Both the position numbers and the translations under genes were made by a program. A stretch of DNA of 64,000 bases from Enoplosus armatus (lineage: Eukaryota; Chordata; Actinopteri; Centrarchiformes; Enoplosidae): assembly GCF_043641665.1 (NCBI RefSeq), contig NC_092182.1, positions 25,605,241-25,669,240 of the forward strand, written 5' to 3'. Below the pieces are notes generated by a model. It ran no database searches. It was given only the letters and a program-made list of their open reading frames with translations, and was not told the DNA's origin. Numbering within the stretch: the first letter of the stretch is position 1; each line of letters starts with the position of its first letter. Shown here in pieces: positions 62,252 through 64,000 of the stretch.

Positions 62252-62867
62252 CTGAGGGAGACATGAACAGAAACAAAAGTTAGAGACAGTAGGTTGAGAC
62301 TGTGAAGCCACTGATTCCACTGAGCCTCAGTTTATCTCTTTAACTCGTTGGAAAGGGACCAAATTATGATCTGTTAAAGATCTTTAAGGCTTTAACTTCT
62401 GAACTGTAAGTTACAGGACAGTCTTTCTACCCTCCCACCAACGTCGCCCAGTTGTCCCAGAACTGAAATTCACATTGAATCACAATGAAGACAGTTTTTG
62501 TTGCCAGTCTTGCACCATCCAAATCCAAAATGTGATAGCCAAGTTAGAGCTTACTTAAAGTAAACAACATATCTACTGCAGAAGTCATCCTCCACCATTT
62601 ATTTAGCATCTCTTGAGAAAAACTCTCAATTAACTTTTCACCATTTTTCATTATTATGACATAAAACACAACTTAACTTTCCCCAAACAATGTGTGATAT
62701 ATACAAAAAAATCTTTCAATTCAATTCAATTCACCCTGATTTGGGATTTGCCAGCTACATCATCCAGTTGAACAAAAAACAACTGTATTAATCATTAAAT
62801 AAATGTCGTGCGTCACTTTGACATTCAACTGAGGGTCGTGTATTTATTGAAACTCACTGTAATTTGG

Positions 62868-62978
62868 TTCAGTGCCTTGCTCAAGGCCACTCTGGTGGGA
62901 CATGGGGGCTACAAGCAGGTTCCAACCTGTGATCTGTTAATTACAGGAAAGTCTGTTTGACCACTAGGCCACGCTGCA
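62868..62978 (+). repeat. Dispersed repeat fragment with a B-box-like word
   Basis: CAGTGCCTTGCTCAAGGCCACT, then CAGGTTCCAACCTGTGATC and GACCACTAGGCCACGCTGC follow the order of a repeat that is common in fish genomes (typical copies read GTGCCTTGCTCAAGGGCAC, GGATTCGAACC-GCGACC, ACCACTAGGCCAC). GGTTCCAACC is one base from a tRNA-type B box, so a SINE origin is possible. From-memory match. Confidence 0.5.
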
Positions 62979-63096
62979 TCATTACAGGAAAGCCCAGACA
63001 CACAAGCCAGATATTACAACAGAAGCCCCCATATTGATCTGCAGACATCAGGAGTGGTTATTACTGTCTTCCCCATATGTCACTCACATACGCAAA

Positions 63097-63097
<1 letters not shown>

Positions 63098-63130
<33 letters not shown>
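63098..63130. repeat. (AC)16 microsatellite
   Basis: Uninterrupted AC tract of 33 bases; a shorter one follows at 63224-63245. Confidence 0.95.
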
Positions 63131-63131
<1 letters not shown>

Positions 63132-64000
63132 GTACAAAACCAAAATTGCATGCACTTACACGCACAACCAGCAACAGGCTCAAACCGCCCACGCACACCC
63201 ACACATGGCCAAAACAACCACGTCACACACACACACACACACACAGCATTGTTCCAGCCATATGTTTGGCTCTGATCACCAGGTTTGTGTACCACGACTG
63301 ACTGCACACTAACAAGCTTGTTCAAACCAATCTTTCTGTCTGCCTAATTAGTTTCCATCAGCTAACGATGGCAACCAAAACAGGTCACTGCATAATTACA
63401 GAAGCTATATTAGCCGCACTTTTTCCAGTGAAAATTAAAACTTTCCCCACGATGTGTGTGATCTCAAAAATCTGGAAAGAAGAAGAAAACTACACAAGAG
63501 AACTGAGTTTTTGGCATGGAAGAAAAAACTCGTTTATTACGTCTGATAACTGCTGGAGGGGCAACTTCGCTAATGAAGAAGTGACATTTGAGAGGATTCT
63601 ATTGTTCTCAAGGACCTGATTCTCAGGCAGGAAGTTTTAAAATGTAAAGTGTCTGAACTCGTTAAACCTTTACAGTCAAACACTCGTAATGTGTTGGGAT
63701 GACATCTCTTCCACATTTTATAGTAAAGCTTTGCTCCACGACTGTTGTGTGTGTCACAAACCATGGAAAACCTTTTTGCTCCTCAAAAAACAAAATGTAC
63801 ATTGAAGTGACATTAACTTAGTCTAATTTTGAACTGAGGCAAAATCTGTCCATCATTTTTCAACGTCATAGACTTAAAAGGAAACTTGACCCTCGGTTTA
63901 TCCCCTAAAGATTGTGTGTTAAGGCAGTTGGGTGCATTATACGATTGTTCAAACAAGCTACTTATTGTAAATGTAAGATCAGCCTAATGAGACAAGATTA

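Larger units (their letters stand above)
62252..64000 (-). other. ptprm intron (3' part), upstream of the FN3-2 exon
   Basis: No coding signal was found on either strand. The exon for FN3 repeat 1 that should precede is not seen, so at least 1749 bases of this intron lie here. It holds two CA tracts (63098-63130 and 63224-63245), a TTCAA/AATTC short repeat at 62715-62733, and a dispersed-repeat fragment at 62868-62978. Short open frames over the CA tracts are low-complexity artefacts. Confidence 0.8.

Overview
The window looks like a piece of a vertebrate genome, most likely an acanthomorph (perch-like) teleost. It holds eight consecutive internal exons of one gene on the minus strand, separated by introns of 0.4 to 17 kb, with no bacterial-style gene packing. 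The fish assignment rests on very dense CA/TG microsatellites, copies of dispersed repeats whose sequence I associate with teleost genomes, and the protein match. No database search could be run.

The gene is ptprm, receptor-type protein tyrosine phosphatase mu, a type IIb (R2B, MAM-Ig-FN3) homophilic adhesion receptor. From high to low coordinates (5' to 3' of the gene) the exons are: two for FN3 repeat 2 (62251-62136, 61719-61539), two for FN3 repeat 3 (52655-52546, 35319-35118), two for FN3 repeat 4 with the membrane-proximal region (32534-32432, 29807-29531), a 37-base stalk exon (21917-21881), and the exon with the end of the stalk and the transmembrane helix (7682-7547). Each join keeps the reading frame and has GT/AG ends. 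Together they give about 1162 coding bases (about 387 residues). The upstream exons (signal peptide, MAM, Ig, FN3-1) should lie beyond base 64000. The downstream exons (juxtamembrane segment, two phosphatase domains) should lie off the low-coordinate end. The a or b teleost paralogue cannot be assigned from this window.

Everything else is intron. It contains many (CA)n/(TG)n tracts, CT/GA low-complexity tracts, an 840-base polypurine block, a 28-base run of G, a few decayed dispersed repeats, a Tc1/mariner-like transposase remnant, two old local duplications, a roughly 325-base foldback, and several stretches rich in homeodomain-type motifs that could be conserved regulatory elements. I saw no tRNA, rRNA, CRISPR array or second protein gene.

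The most interesting observation is the 3' splice site of the transmembrane exon. It has a (UG)n microsatellite where a polypyrimidine tract should be, and the exon length (136 bases) is not a multiple of three. Skipping it would therefore remove the membrane anchor and shift the frame. I found no convincing sign of an undescribed system; the other findings are leads of modest strength.
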